From Sphingomonas spermidinifaciens (lineage in GTDB: Bacteria > Pseudomonadota > Alphaproteobacteria > Sphingomonadales > Sphingomonadaceae), in NCBI RefSeq assembly GCF_002351485.1, contig NZ_NWMW01000001.1:310001-374000 (forward strand): DNA of 64,000 nt, in the 5' to 3' direction. Numbering within the stretch: the first letter of the stretch is position 1; each line of letters starts with the position of its first letter. This document shows positions 35,042-44,244 of this stretch, piece after piece. A model generated the notes under the pieces. That model was not told the origin of the DNA, did not search any database, and saw only the letters and a list, made by a program, of their open reading frames with translations. A program made the translations under genes and the position numbers.

Positions 35042-36079
35042 TTACTCCGCCCCCGCCAACGCGCGCGCCAGCGGCTCGATCTGCTCCTCCGGAATCCGCC
35101 TTGCGATGACCGGCATCGTCGCAGACGGCTTACGCGCATCGACGATCTTCTCGTCCCCGCGCCAATGGGTCAGGCGATCCGCGACATAGGTCGCCTTCTG
35201 CCCGGCGATCAGCGGATAAGCCTTGTTAGGCGCATGGCAGCTGGCGCACGCCGGGAGCTGGTCATCGCGCCGCCCTTCGGTCAGGATCGGGTGCGTCGCG
35301 GGCAGCGCCACGTCGCGCAGGCCCGGCATCGCCGCATAATGTCGTGCGAGCACCCGCATTTCCATCGGCGAGAGCGCGGCGGCGGCCACGCGCATCACCG
35401 CGCTCGCCCGGTGCCCCGCGGCATAGCGCCGCAATGCGCCTTCCAGATACGCCACCTTCTGCCCGGCGAGCACCGGCACGTCCGGCCCGCGTCCACGACC
35501 ATCCACACCGTGGCATCCCGCACAGCTCTCGATCAGCCCCGGCCGCAGCCCAGTGACGGGCGGCACCGTCGTCGTCTCGGTCAGCGCGCGATACTGTGCC
35601 GTCGTCATCGTCGGCAATCGGCGGACGAAGGCGACCATTCGACGCACTTCGTCGGGCCGCTTCTCGGCACCCCAGGCGGGCATCCCCGAATATTTGACGC
35701 CATGCTCGAGGATCCAGAACAGCTGCCGGTCGGTCCATTGCCGCGCGTTGACCGTCAGATCCGGCGCCGGCGGCGTCGCCTTCTGCATGACAGGGTTCGG
35801 CCGCTGCCCGGGCGCACCGTGACAGCTGGCACAGGCCTGCTTGAAATGCCCCGCCGCGCTGACGAGGCCGCGATCGTCGCGCACCACCTCCGGCGTCTGC
35901 AGCGCGCTGTACGTCTTGACCGAGTTGCGCATCACCCAGTGGAGGAACCACTCGGTCACCTTCCAGTGCCCCGACGACGCCGCGACCTGGAACAGCCCCG
36001 ACCAGGCGAATGCCATCCCCGCCGCGAAGATCGCCAGCAGCGCAAGCAGCACCCGCTTCCACGTGATGCGGATCGTCAT
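35042..36079 (-). CDS. Membrane-anchored triheme cytochrome c
   Basis: A 345-residue protein with one N-terminal membrane helix (about residues 9-28) and three CxxCH haem-c motifs: CASCH at 83-87, CAGCH at 186-190 and CASCH at 278-282. A single Met-containing segment near each haem (SGMPAW, TMPVIA) may give the sixth ligand. The C-terminal two-thirds resembles diheme c4-like cytochromes. Its start overlaps the CtaG stop (ATGA), placing it last in the oxidase operon; it probably feeds electrons to the oxidase. Confidence 0.82.
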   Translation of the reverse strand: MTIRITWKRVLLALLAIFAAGMAFAWSGLFQVAASSGHWKVTEWFLHWVMRNSVKTYSALQTPEVVRDDRGLVSAAGHFKQACASCHGAPGQRPNPVMQKATPPAPDLTVNARQWTDRQLFWILEHGVKYSGMPAWGAEKRPDEVRRMVAFVRRLPTMTTAQYRALTETTTVPPVTGLRPGLIESCAGCHGVDGRGRGPDVPVLAGQKVAYLEGALRRYAAGHRASAVMRVAAAALSPMEMRVLARHYAAMPGLRDVALPATHPILTEGRRDDQLPACASCHAPNKAYPLIAGQKATYVADRLTHWRGDEKIVDARKPSATMPVIARRIPEEQIEPLARALAGAE

Positions 36080-36669
36080 GCCGACGCCTCCCGCCCCATC
36101 AGGAGCTTGGCGAGCAACGCGAGGCCGCCTGCCAGATAGCTTGCCGCGCCGATCATCAGCATCACCACGCCGCCCAGTTGCTGATCGGCCAGTGGATCGA
36201 GGCCGTGATGCATCGCCATCCCTTCGTAAAGCGGCCGCGGCGCGAGGCCGATCAGCGCGCCGAGCAGCGTCATATGCATCGAGGTGAGCAGCAGCGCGCC
36301 GATCCCGCTGGCCCGGTTGGCCGCGGCGAAGGCGGCGCTCCAGAGCGCGAAGCCCGCAACCAGATACATCGCCTGTTCGGCCACCATCGCTCCTCGCGAC
36401 GCCGCCGCCCATTCGCGCGCGGCGGGCAGATGCCAGCTCCACACGATCACGAGCTCGGCGAGCATCGCCCCCATCGGCGTGAGGAGCCGGGGCCAGCGCC
36501 GCGCCGGATCGGCCCGCGTGCCCGACAGTCCCGCAGCGATCAGCGGAGCTGCGACGGCGACCGCCAGCATGTGCCCCGCCATGTGCCCCGTCATGCCGAA
36601 GTCGCCAGCTGCCAGCCACCAGCCGAACGGCAGCGCCGCGGCGCCCAGCCCGAGCAGCCCGCGCCTCAC
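36076..36669 (-). CDS. ctaG: CtaG-like cytochrome c oxidase assembly membrane protein
   Basis: A 197-residue polytopic membrane protein of the caa3-type CtaG (DUF1404-like) family. I chose the GTG at 36669, which overlaps the upstream stop (GTGA). Conserved elements: GMTGHMAGHMLAVAVAAPL, VIVWSWHLPAAREWAA, AMYLVAGFALW, and LLTSMHMTLLGALIGLAPRPLY, with several membrane His residues. It is a different family from the copper chaperone Cox11 sometimes also called CtaG. Role in copper or subunit assembly is inferred from the operon. Confidence 0.72.
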   Translation of the reverse strand: MRRGLLGLGAAALPFGWWLAAGDFGMTGHMAGHMLAVAVAAPLIAAGLSGTRADPARRWPRLLTPMGAMLAELVIVWSWHLPAAREWAAASRGAMVAEQAMYLVAGFALWSAAFAAANRASGIGALLLTSMHMTLLGALIGLAPRPLYEGMAMHHGLDPLADQQLGGVVMLMIGAASYLAGGLALLAKLLMGREASA

Positions 36670-37046
36670 CGGCAATCCCCGATGAACACCACCGGCAACG
36701 CGGTGAAGATCACCGCGACGAAGCTGAGGCCCGAGAGCAGCAGCGTCGACTTGGCGAGGAACCGCAGCCGATCGATGTCGGTCGACTCTTCGTGCGGTGC
36801 CGGGTCGCCGGGCACTCGCGATTGCTGCCACGCGATCCACCCCGACGCGAGGATGACGAGGAGCGCCGCCACCGTCCCCGCGACGAACAGAGTCGGGAAC
36901 GTCGCAAACCGGCCGACCTTGGCGCAGTTGATCGCCGCCCACAGATACGCGAACAGGAAATGCACCGCCCATGTCGCCGGCGGGACGATCAGCGTCCACA
37001 AGGTGACGCGCAGCCGCTGCGCCCAGCCGGGCAGCCCGCGCTTCAC
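36666..37046 (-). CDS. Small membrane protein in the oxidase operon
   Basis: A 126-residue protein that starts at a GTG overlapping the coxA-C stop (GTGA) and ends overlapping the ctaG start. Three likely membrane helices at about residues 10-35 (with a conserved-looking WAVHFLFAYLWAAINC), 45-67 and 96-120. I do not recognise a defined family. Being sandwiched with 4-base overlaps strongly suggests an oxidase accessory or subunit-IV-like role. Confidence 0.7.
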   Translation of the reverse strand: MKRGLPGWAQRLRVTLWTLIVPPATWAVHFLFAYLWAAINCAKVGRFATFPTLFVAGTVAALLVILASGWIAWQQSRVPGDPAPHEESTDIDRLRFLAKSTLLLSGLSFVAVIFTALPVVFIGDCR

Positions 37047-39568
37047 GACACCCCCGGAAACAGACCGATCGTCGCGTAGGTGACGAGTGCGGTCAGCGCG
37101 AAGAAGTGCATGTAGACGGTGATGTTGCGCACATCGGCGTCGTATTTGGGCGTCATCCGCCCTGCGATGCTGCGCGCCAGCGCATAACCCTGCATGATGA
37201 CCGCCACGCCCGAATGCGCCGCGGTCCAGACGGCGAGCGTCCAGACGATCGCCGGATAGACGTGCGCCTCCGGGTCCATGCCCGACAGCCACGGCCCGGC
37301 CAGCCCCGCATAGACGCCGTAAGCGCTGAACGCCGCCCCGGCCGCCAGCGCCGCGCGCGCCACCCCGACCGCGCCCGCGGCGTTGAGCTGCCGCGCCGCG
37401 ACCGTCAGCGCCCAGCTCACCAGCGCGACCGCCAGCGCCACCATCGGCCAGAAGGCGCCGGGCGCCGCGTCCATACCCTCGGGCGGGAAATCGGCATGGC
37501 GCGTCCAGAAGAAGTAATAGCCGAAAACGAGGCCCGAGAACGCCGTCGCATCGGCCATCATCGTAATGAACATCGCCCACCACCCCGGCGCCGCCGCGCC
37601 CGAGATATAGAGCGGCAGCTTCATCCCGTGCCCGATCGGCTTGCATTCCTTCTCTGGGATTTCGGCGGTCCCCGTCCACAGCCACCACAGCACCATGAAC
37701 AGTGTCGCAAAGGCACAGACGAGCGCCGCCCAGTAGAGGTGGAAGGTCGTGAGGATGAAGACACCGCCGAGCGCGACCGCGGTCAGCATCGGCTTGAAGC
37801 TCGGCGTGCCGAGGCGGACCACCGACAGGGGCCGCGCGTCGAGCACGGTGGTGATGATCGTCTCGCGCCGCCCCTCCTCGGCATCGGGCAGGAAGAAGCG
37901 GCCTTCATCGACTTTCTTCACGAAGTCCTTCTGGTCCCAGATCGGATAGCGCGAAGAGATCAGCGGCACGCACCGCACGCCCCAATGCGCGTCGTCGGCC
38001 GGGTCCTCCAGCCATTCGAGCGTCCCCGCTCCCCAGGGATTGCGCGCGCCGGGCCTGCGCCGCGGAGAGAGCGCGAGGTCGAGACAGACGACCGCCACTC
38101 CAGCGGCGAACAGATAGGCCCCCAGCGTCGAGACGAGGTTGAGGCCACCGATCCCGAGCTCGGCGGGATAGGTGAAAACCCGCCGCGGCATCCCCTCAAG
38201 CCCCGAGAAGTGCATGGGAAAGAAGGTGATGTTGGCGCCCGCGAACAGCATCCAGAAGGCGATCCGCCCGAGCCGGTCCGACAGCTTCTTCCCCGTGATG
38301 AGCGGCCAGTAATAGTAAAGGCCCGCGAACAACGGCATCAGCGTGCCACCGATCAGCACGTAATGCAGGTGCGCGACGACGAAATAGGTGTCGTGCGCCT
38401 GCCAGTCGAACGGCGCGACCGCGACCATCACGCCGGTGAGGCCACCGATGACGAAGATGGCGAGGCTGCCCGTCGCATAGAGGAGCGGCGTGGACCAGGT
38501 CACACGACCAGCCCACAATGTCGCAATGAACACGAAGATCTGCACCCCGGTCGGGATCACCACCGCCTCCGACGCGGCGGAGAAGAAGGCGAGGCTGATT
38601 TTGGGCAGCCCCGTCGTGAACATGTGGTGGACCCATAGACCGAAGCTCAGGAACGCCGTCCCCACCGCCGCCAGCACGATCCACGGATAGCCGAGCAGAT
38701 GCCGCCGCGCGAAGGTCGGCACCAGCATCGCAAACAGCGCAATCGAAGGAAGGAAGATGATGTAGACCTCCGGATGCCCGAAGATCCAGAACAGGTGCTG
38801 CCAGAGCAGCGGATCGCCACCGCGCGATGAGTCGAAGAACGGCCAGTTCAGCAGCCGCTCCATCTCGAACAGCAGATCGCCCGCGATCAGGGGCGGGAAG
38901 GCGAACAGGATCATCACCGCGACGACCAGGATGTACCAGGCATAGAGCGGCATCAGATTGAGCCGCATCCCCGGCGGCCGGCACTTGAGCACGCCGACGA
39001 TGAGCTCGACCGCGGCGGCGACCGACGACACCTCGATAAAGGAGAGCCCTAGCATCCAGATGTCGGCACCCAGCCCGGACAGGTCGGTGCGCGTCGTGAG
39101 CGGCGGGTACATGAACCAGCCGCCGTCGGGCGCCTCGTTGAAGAAGATCGATCCGGCGACGAACACGCCGCCCAGCAGGAACGACCAGTATCCGAACGCC
39201 GACAGCCGCGGGAACGGCAGGTCGCGCGCGCCGAGCAGCTGCGGCAGGATCAGGATCGACACCGCCTCGAACATCGGCACGGCGAAGAGGAACATCATCA
39301 TCGAGCCGTGCAGCGTGAACAGCTGGTTGAAGCTGTTGGCGCTGACCAGATCGTTGTCGGGCACCGCCAGCTGCGTGCGCATGATCAGCGCGAGCACGCC
39401 CGCGAACAGCATGAAGCCGAACGCCGTCAGCGTGTACCACACCCCCACCCGGTCGTTGTTGGTGTCGGTCCAGCGCAGGAACAGGCCCTGCGGCGGCTTC
39501 CACACCTCGCGCAGCCGCGCCTCCTGTGCGGCGCGAAGTTCGGGATCGTCCTGCGCGTGGAGGCTCAT
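37043..39568 (-). CDS. coxA-coxC: Cytochrome c oxidase subunit I fused to subunit III
   Basis: An 841-residue haem-copper oxidase core with a natural I-III fusion. Subunit I part (to about residue 560): FGHPEVYIIFLPS with the cross-linked His-Tyr pair, WVHHMFTTGLP (CuB ligands), and DTYFVVAHLHYVLIGG (haem a3 and a ligands). Subunit III part (about 610-841): GWWAMFITMMADATAFSGLVFGYYFF and a last helix ending GLFPGVS. Such I-III fusions occur in caa3-type oxidases. Overlaps coxB upstream and the small membrane protein downstream by 4 bases each. Confidence 0.93.
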   Translation of the reverse strand: MSLHAQDDPELRAAQEARLREVWKPPQGLFLRWTDTNNDRVGVWYTLTAFGFMLFAGVLALIMRTQLAVPDNDLVSANSFNQLFTLHGSMMMFLFAVPMFEAVSILILPQLLGARDLPFPRLSAFGYWSFLLGGVFVAGSIFFNEAPDGGWFMYPPLTTRTDLSGLGADIWMLGLSFIEVSSVAAAVELIVGVLKCRPPGMRLNLMPLYAWYILVVAVMILFAFPPLIAGDLLFEMERLLNWPFFDSSRGGDPLLWQHLFWIFGHPEVYIIFLPSIALFAMLVPTFARRHLLGYPWIVLAAVGTAFLSFGLWVHHMFTTGLPKISLAFFSAASEAVVIPTGVQIFVFIATLWAGRVTWSTPLLYATGSLAIFVIGGLTGVMVAVAPFDWQAHDTYFVVAHLHYVLIGGTLMPLFAGLYYYWPLITGKKLSDRLGRIAFWMLFAGANITFFPMHFSGLEGMPRRVFTYPAELGIGGLNLVSTLGAYLFAAGVAVVCLDLALSPRRRPGARNPWGAGTLEWLEDPADDAHWGVRCVPLISSRYPIWDQKDFVKKVDEGRFFLPDAEEGRRETIITTVLDARPLSVVRLGTPSFKPMLTAVALGGVFILTTFHLYWAALVCAFATLFMVLWWLWTGTAEIPEKECKPIGHGMKLPLYISGAAAPGWWAMFITMMADATAFSGLVFGYYFFWTRHADFPPEGMDAAPGAFWPMVALAVALVSWALTVAARQLNAAGAVGVARAALAAGAAFSAYGVYAGLAGPWLSGMDPEAHVYPAIVWTLAVWTAAHSGVAVIMQGYALARSIAGRMTPKYDADVRNITVYMHFFALTALVTYATIGLFPGVS

Positions 39569-40530
39569 TTCAGGCCCTTGAGATAGACGGCGATGGCACG
39601 GGCCTCTTGGTGCGAAAGCTGCGGATAGGCGGGCATGCGCACGCCGGGCTTGGCGTCCTGCGGCGCGCGGATGAAGTCGGCGGTGCGCTCGATCGTCGGC
39701 GGCAGGATGCCGGCACCCAGGGTCAGGCGATCGCCATAGCGGCTGAGGTCGGGGCCGATGCGCGCGTCATGCTCGGTCCCGCGTATCGCATGACACCCGC
39801 CGCAGCCATTGGCGGCGAACAGCTGCGCGCCCTGCCCCTGCCGGGCTCCGGCGGCGGGTCGCGACTGATCGGCAAGCCAGGCGTAGAATGCCGCGGGCTC
39901 CATCGCGATCACGTCGAACGCCATCAGCGCGTGGCTCAACCCGCAGAACTCGGTGCAGACCCCCCGATAGCGTCCCGGCTTGTCGGCGCGCGCGACCAGG
40001 CTGTTGGTGCGGCCGGGGATCATGTCCATCTTGCCGGCCAGCCCCGGGATCCAGAAGCTGTGGATCACGTCGCGCCCGGTCAGCTCGAACGCGACGGTCC
40101 GCCCGACGGGCACGCGCACTTCGTTGGCCGCCACGAGCACGCCGCCGCCCGGCCGCTCGTACCCGACGCGCCACCAGAACTGCTCGCCCTCGACATGGAT
40201 GGTGAGATCGCCCGGTGCGGTCACCCGCGGTCGCATCGCGGGCAGCGCGAAGATCAGGATGACGGTCAGGAGGATCGTCGGCCCGATACCGCCGAGCCAG
40301 AGGACAAGGCGCATGCCCTGCTTGTGCGTCAGCTGCCCCTCAGGCGCGCGGACGGCACGCCAATAGATGCCGACCATGATCGCGATGATGAAGACTGCGC
40401 CGACGACCAGCGCGATCGTGATGGTCCGAATACCCTCGGCCTCAGCCCCGAAGGTCGCGAGCGCGGACTGGTGGCGGTTGCAGCCGGACAGGAACGCCAG
40501 CAGACCGACACTCACCGCCGCTTGCCGCAT
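39565..40530 (-). CDS. coxB: Cytochrome c oxidase subunit II with fused cytochrome c (caa3 type)
   Basis: A 321-residue lipoprotein (lipobox FLSGC, Cys17) starting at ATG 40530 behind a GGGGGA site. Two membrane helices (about 35-58 and 75-98) precede the CuA domain: GEQFWWRVGYERP and the CuA site CTEFCGLSHALM. The C-terminus carries a haem c motif CGGCH near residue 246, so this is a caa3-type subunit II. First gene of a five-gene operon. Confidence 0.92.
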   Translation of the reverse strand: MRQAAVSVGLLAFLSGCNRHQSALATFGAEAEGIRTITIALVVGAVFIIAIMVGIYWRAVRAPEGQLTHKQGMRLVLWLGGIGPTILLTVILIFALPAMRPRVTAPGDLTIHVEGEQFWWRVGYERPGGGVLVAANEVRVPVGRTVAFELTGRDVIHSFWIPGLAGKMDMIPGRTNSLVARADKPGRYRGVCTEFCGLSHALMAFDVIAMEPAAFYAWLADQSRPAAGARQGQGAQLFAANGCGGCHAIRGTEHDARIGPDLSRYGDRLTLGAGILPPTIERTADFIRAPQDAKPGVRMPAYPQLSHQEARAIAVYLKGLK

Positions 40531-40617
40531 TCGCTTGTCGTCCCCCTTCGTCGCCCCATGAGGGAAACCTTCAGCGGCTCGCTGGTTCCCATCTCTCGGC
40601 GCTTTTGCGGAGTTGGC

Positions 40618-41223
40618 ATGACGGACTGGATCACCGATCTCATCGAGGGTACCGGCTATCTCGGCATCATGCTGCTGATGTTCCTCGAAAACCTTTTCCC
40701 GCCGCTGCCATCGGAGGTCATCATGCCGATGGCAGGCTTCACCGCCAGCCGCGGCGAGCTGAGTATCATCGGTGTCCTCGCTGCGGGCACGGCGGGCACG
40801 GTGCTCGGCGCGCTGTTCTGGTATGTCGTCGCGCGCTGGCTGGGCGAGGAGCGGCTGAAGCGCTGGGCTGATCGTCACGGCCGCTGGATCACGCTCCACC
40901 CGCGCGAGATCGACCGGATCGATAACTGGTTCGACCGCCACAGCCGCTGGGCAGTGCCCGCCGGCCACCTCGTCCCCGGCATTCGCACGCTGATCTCGAT
41001 CCCCGCGGGACTGTTCGGAATGAAGCCGGTGCCCTTCATCCTGCTGACGACGCTTGGCGCCGGCGCGTGGACGAGCGCGCTGGGGATGGCAGGCTGGGTG
41101 CTCGGCTCGAAGTTCGACAGCGTCGAGCGCTACATGGGCCCGGCCAGCACCGCGATCATGGCCGCGATTGCGCTCTACTATGTGTACCGCGTTGCCACCT
41201 TCCGGCGTGGGGAAGCGGCATAG
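40618..41223 (+). CDS. DedA-family membrane protein (second copy)
   Basis: A 201-residue protein very similar in length and motifs to 5560-6159: FLENLFPPLPSEVIMP, HLVPGIRTLISIPAG, and a C-terminal YYVYRVATFRRG helix. The two share the DedA core but differ in the cytoplasmic loops. Divergent from coxB by 87 bases. ATG 40618 is used; earlier in-frame starts run antisense through coxB. Confidence 0.9.
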   Translation: MTDWITDLIEGTGYLGIMLLMFLENLFPPLPSEVIMPMAGFTASRGELSIIGVLAAGTAGTVLGALFWYVVARWLGEERLKRWADRHGRWITLHPREIDRIDNWFDRHSRWAVPAGHLVPGIRTLISIPAGLFGMKPVPFILLTTLGAGAWTSALGMAGWVLGSKFDSVERYMGPASTAIMAAIALYYVYRVATFRRGEAA

Positions 41224-41258
41224 AACCCCCGGTTCGTCCCGAGCAAAGTCTAGGGCAT

Positions 41259-41335
41259 GACCGAGCGAAGCGAGGCACGCCTCGTTAGCCTCGCTGCGCT
41301 AGGCGATGTGTCTCGGCTTCGCTCGACGCGAGCGG
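41259..41335. repeat. Imperfect inverted repeat in the DedA-lysC gap
   Basis: GACCGAGCGAAGCGAGGCAC (from 41259) pairs imperfectly with the reverse complement of GTGTCTCGGCTTCGCTCG (41308-41325). The GAGCGAAGC core resembles that of the element at 61323-61402. Non-coding spacer between convergent DedA and lysC. Confidence 0.45.
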
Positions 41336-41341
41336 TCTTGA

Positions 41342-42601
41342 TCAGGCCGCCTCCGGCTCCTCAGCCGCGTCCAGCCCGTACGCCGTATGCAGGACGCGCA
41401 CCGCTAGCTCGGTATAGTCCTCCTCGATCAGCACGCTCACCTTGATCTCGCTCGTCGTGATCGCGAGGATGTTGATGCCGCGCGCACCGAGCGTGTTGAA
41501 CATCGTGGCCGCGACACCCGCATGGCTGCGCATGCCGACGCCGACGACGGTGATTTTGGCGATCCGCGTGTCGTGGATGAGCTTGGTATAGCCGATCACT
41601 GCCCGCGCCTTTTCGAGCAGATCGATCGCGCGCGCGAGGTCGGCCTTCGGCACCGTGAACGTCACATCGGTCGAGCCGGTGGCGTGGGCGATGTTCTGAA
41701 CGATCATGTCGACGTTGATGCCGCCCGAGGCGAGCGGGCCGAAGATCGCCGCCACCGCGCCGGGTCGGTCGGGCACCTCCACGAGCGTCACCTTCGCCTC
41801 GTTCTTGTCGTGCGCAATGCCGGTGATGAGCTGGCGTTCCATGTCGTCGATCTCCTCCTCGCCCACGATCAGCGTGCCGGGGCGCACCACACCGTCCTCT
41901 CCCACGAAGGAGGAGAGCACCTGCACGCGCACCCCTTCTTTCATGGCAAGCCCGACCGAGCGCGTCTGGAGCACCTTGGCCCCGACGCTCGCCAGCTCGA
42001 GCATTTCCTCGTACGTTACCTTCTGAAGCTTGCGTGCGCGCGGCACGATGCGCGGATCGGTCGTGTATACGCCGTCGACATCGGTATAGATGTCGCAGCG
42101 GTCGGCCTTCATCGCCGCCGCCATCGCCACTGCCGACGTATCCGATCCACCGCGGCCGAGCGTCGTCACGCGGCCCGCTTCGGTCGCGCCCTGAAAGCCG
42201 GGGATCACCGCGACGTCGCCGTTCGCCAGGCTCTCGTCGAGCGCCCTGGTGTCGATATCTTCAATCCGCGCCGAGGCATGGACGTCGCTCGTCTTGATCG
42301 GCAGCTGCCAGCCGAGCCAGCTGCGCGCGGGCACGCCCGCCGCCTGCAGCGCGATCGCCAGCAAGCCACTCGTCACCTGCTCGCCCGAGGAAACTACCAC
42401 GTCATATTCGCGCGGGTCGTAGAGCGAGGAGGCCTCGCGGCAGAAGCCGACCAGCCGGTCGGTGTCCCCCGCCATGGCCGAAACGACGACCGCGACCTGG
42501 TTGCCCGCCTCCCACTCGCGCTTGACCAGTTTCGCGACGGTCCGGATGCGCTCGATGCCAGCCATCGAGGTGCCGCCGAACTTCATCACGATGCGCGCCA
42601 T
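41342..42601 (-). CDS. lysC: Aspartate kinase
   Basis: A 419-residue enzyme phosphorylating aspartate for lysine, threonine and methionine synthesis. The catalytic start [15 protein letters not shown] is complete; [15 protein letters not shown] and the [19 protein letters not shown] stretch follow. Two ACT domains occupy about residues 270-410 ([47 protein letters not shown]), giving feedback control. Size fits the short, ACT-ACT type typical of alphaproteobacteria. No homoserine dehydrogenase is adjacent. Divergent from ubiG by 52 bases. Confidence 0.95.
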   Translation of the reverse strand: MARIVMKFGGTSMAGIERIRTVAKLVKREWEAGNQVAVVVSAMAGDTDRLVGFCREASSLYDPREYDVVVSSGEQVTSGLLAIALQAAGVPARSWLGWQLPIKTSDVHASARIEDIDTRALDESLANGDVAVIPGFQGATEAGRVTTLGRGGSDTSAVAMAAAMKADRCDIYTDVDGVYTTDPRIVPRARKLQKVTYEEMLELASVGAKVLQTRSVGLAMKEGVRVQVLSSFVGEDGVVRPGTLIVGEEEIDDMERQLITGIAHDKNEAKVTLVEVPDRPGAVAAIFGPLASGGINVDMIVQNIAHATGSTDVTFTVPKADLARAIDLLEKARAVIGYTKLIHDTRIAKITVVGVGMRSHAGVAATMFNTLGARGINILAITTSEIKVSVLIEEDYTELAVRVLHTAYGLDAAEEPEAA

Positions 42602-42653
42602 GGTGCCCTAATCCCCCCTTGGGTCCGCTGGGGGGCGCTGATAGGGGGAGCGC

Positions 42654-43379
42654 ATGGCAAAGGCAACGACGATCGACCCGGCCGAGGCGGCGCATTTCGG
42701 GCGGATGGCCGCCGAGTGGTGGGACCCGCGCGGCAGTTCGGCGATGCTTCATCGGCTGAACCCGGTGCGCCTGCGCTACGTGCGGGAGGCGATCGACCGT
42801 CATTGGGATGGCGACGGTGCCGCCTTCACGCCCCTCGCGGGCAAGACCGCGCTCGACGTCGGTTGCGGCGCAGGGCTGCTGACGGAGCCGCTGGCAAGGC
42901 TCGGTGCGAAGGCGACGGGCATCGACGCCGCGCCCGAGAACGCCGCCGCCGCCGCCGCGCATGCCAAAAGTACCGGTCTCGACATCCGCTATCTGGCGGG
43001 TGAGCTGGAGACACTGGACGGCGAGCGCTTCGACCTCGTCACCGCGATGGAGGTGGTCGAGCACGTGACCGACCCGACGGGCTTCGTCAGCGGTCTCGCC
43101 GCCGCGCTGGCACCGGGCGGGCTGCTCGTCATGTCGACGCCCAATCGCACGCCGATGTCGAAGCTGGCGCTGGTCGGCGCGGCCGAAGCGATGGGGCTCA
43201 TCCCGCGCGGCACACACGATTGGGACAAGTTTCTGACGCCCGAAGAACTCACCGCGCATGTCGAGGCGGCGGGCCTGATCGTCACCGACGTGACCGGACT
43301 CGCCTTCTTTCCCGCCCGCGGCTTCACGCTCGGCGAGGATCGCCGCCTCAACTATCTGCTGACTGCCCGCGCCGCCTGA
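42654..43379 (+). CDS. ubiG: Ubiquinone biosynthesis O-methyltransferase
   Basis: A 241-residue SAM-dependent methyltransferase. ATG 42654 follows an AGGGGGAGC ribosome site. Motifs: EAAHFGRMAAEWWDPRGSS typical of UbiG N-termini, the SAM-binding LDVGCGAGLLTEPLARLGA (about 64-82), and EVVEHVTDP and STPNRTPMSKLALV. It catalyses both O-methylations in ubiquinone synthesis. Ends 3 bases before the convergent CsaA-like gene. Confidence 0.95.
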   Translation: MAKATTIDPAEAAHFGRMAAEWWDPRGSSAMLHRLNPVRLRYVREAIDRHWDGDGAAFTPLAGKTALDVGCGAGLLTEPLARLGAKATGIDAAPENAAAAAAHAKSTGLDIRYLAGELETLDGERFDLVTAMEVVEHVTDPTGFVSGLAAALAPGGLLVMSTPNRTPMSKLALVGAAEAMGLIPRGTHDWDKFLTPEELTAHVEAAGLIVTDVTGLAFFPARGFTLGEDRRLNYLLTARAA

Positions 43380-43382
43380 GGT

Positions 43383-43754
43383 TCAGAACAGCCGCCCGCC
43401 ATCGGGCACCGGCTCCGATGGCGCCACCAGGACCACGCGGCCGTCGGCGTCGGGGAAGCCGAGCGTCAGCACCTCCGACATCATCGGCCCGATCTGGCGC
43501 GGAGGAAAGTTAACGACCGCGGCGACCTGACGACCTACGAGCGCTTCGATCGTATAATGCTCGGTGATCTGCGCGGAAGACCGCTTTCGCCCGATCGTCG
43601 GACCGAAATCGATCGTCAGCTTGTAGGCCGGCTTGCGCGCCTCCGGGAACGGCTCGGCCGCGACGATCGTGCCGACGCGGATATCGACCTCGAGAAAATC
43701 ATCGAAGCCGATCGTCGGCGCAGGCGGCGCGGCGGGGTCGTGGGTCGCGTGCAT
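43383..43754 (-). CDS. tRNA-binding (CsaA/EMAP-II-like) domain protein
   Basis: A 123-residue protein with the OB-fold tRNA-binding domain: FDDFLEVDIRVGTIVAAEPFPEARKPAYKL, the SSAQITEHY motif, and GRQVAAVVNFPPRQIGPMMSEVLTLGF. CsaA proteins act as chaperone-like or tRNA-binding factors. Nothing in the neighbours narrows the function. Convergent with ubiG. Confidence 0.85.
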   Translation of the reverse strand: MHATHDPAAPPAPTIGFDDFLEVDIRVGTIVAAEPFPEARKPAYKLTIDFGPTIGRKRSSAQITEHYTIEALVGRQVAAVVNFPPRQIGPMMSEVLTLGFPDADGRVVLVAPSEPVPDGGRLF

Positions 43755-43876
43755 CGCCTGCTCCTCGTGTATCCTGCGGCTCCGCGCACGCCGCCTGAGC
43801 CAGTCGAAGACGAGCCTTACAGGTCAAAAAATTGACCGTGATGGACGATCGCGCGGGCCACCGCCATCATCAGGCG

Positions 43877-44134
43877 TCAGCTGGACGGCGGGATGAACAG
43901 TTGATCCTGCATCGACCGGCCGACCGACTGCGAACGCTCTTCAGTTTCGGCCCATTCCCGCTTGGTCAGGCACACGCGCGTGCGCCGGACGAGCGACCCT
44001 GTGCGCGCCGACGACTTGCAGACCCGCTTGTCCGCCGCGGCGGCATGCTTGCCCTCTTCCCTCTGGCCCGCCGATGCAGGCGCCAAGGTCGCCGCTAGCG
44101 AAAGCACCGCCAGCCCGGATAGCAGAATTTTCAT
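43877..44134 (-). CDS. Small secreted protein
   Basis: An 85-residue protein of unknown function; ATG 44134 follows GGGAGA. A signal peptide (MKILLSGLAVLSLAATLAPASAG) is followed by a basic mature part of about 62 residues with two Cys (VCKSSARTGSLVRRTRVCLT) that could form a disulfide. It lies in the same direction as the second TonB receptor and downstream of its terminator hairpin. Confidence 0.6.
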   Translation of the reverse strand: MKILLSGLAVLSLAATLAPASAGQREEGKHAAAADKRVCKSSARTGSLVRRTRVCLTKREWAETEERSQSVGRSMQDQLFIPPSS

Positions 44135-44195
44135 CACAATCTCCCGGAGATCATTTCGATCGCAGAGTGCCGTCCTTGTCCGTCAGATGCAACAA

Positions 44196-44221
44196 GGCCC
44201 CGGAAAATGATTTCCGGGGCC
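44196..44221 (-). terminator. Probable intrinsic terminator of the TonB receptor gene
   Basis: GGCCCCGGAAA, loop of 4, TTTCCGGGGCC: a perfect 11-bp stem. On the minus strand it is followed by TTGTTGC, a modest T-tract. It lies 24 bases after the receptor stop and before the small secreted protein. Confidence 0.7.
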
Positions 44222-44244
44222 CCGAAGACTAGCGGTGTTTCCGA

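Noticed and set aside
39526..40617. N-terminal extension of the second DedA gene, including a histidine/arginine-rich tract
   Set aside because: It lies antisense to coxB; DedA similarity begins exactly at ATG 40618.
43823..43838. Palindrome GGTCAA-AAAA-TTGACC as a regulator site
   Set aside because: Short 6-bp arms between two minus-strand genes; it could be part of a terminator, and there is no second copy near a promoter.
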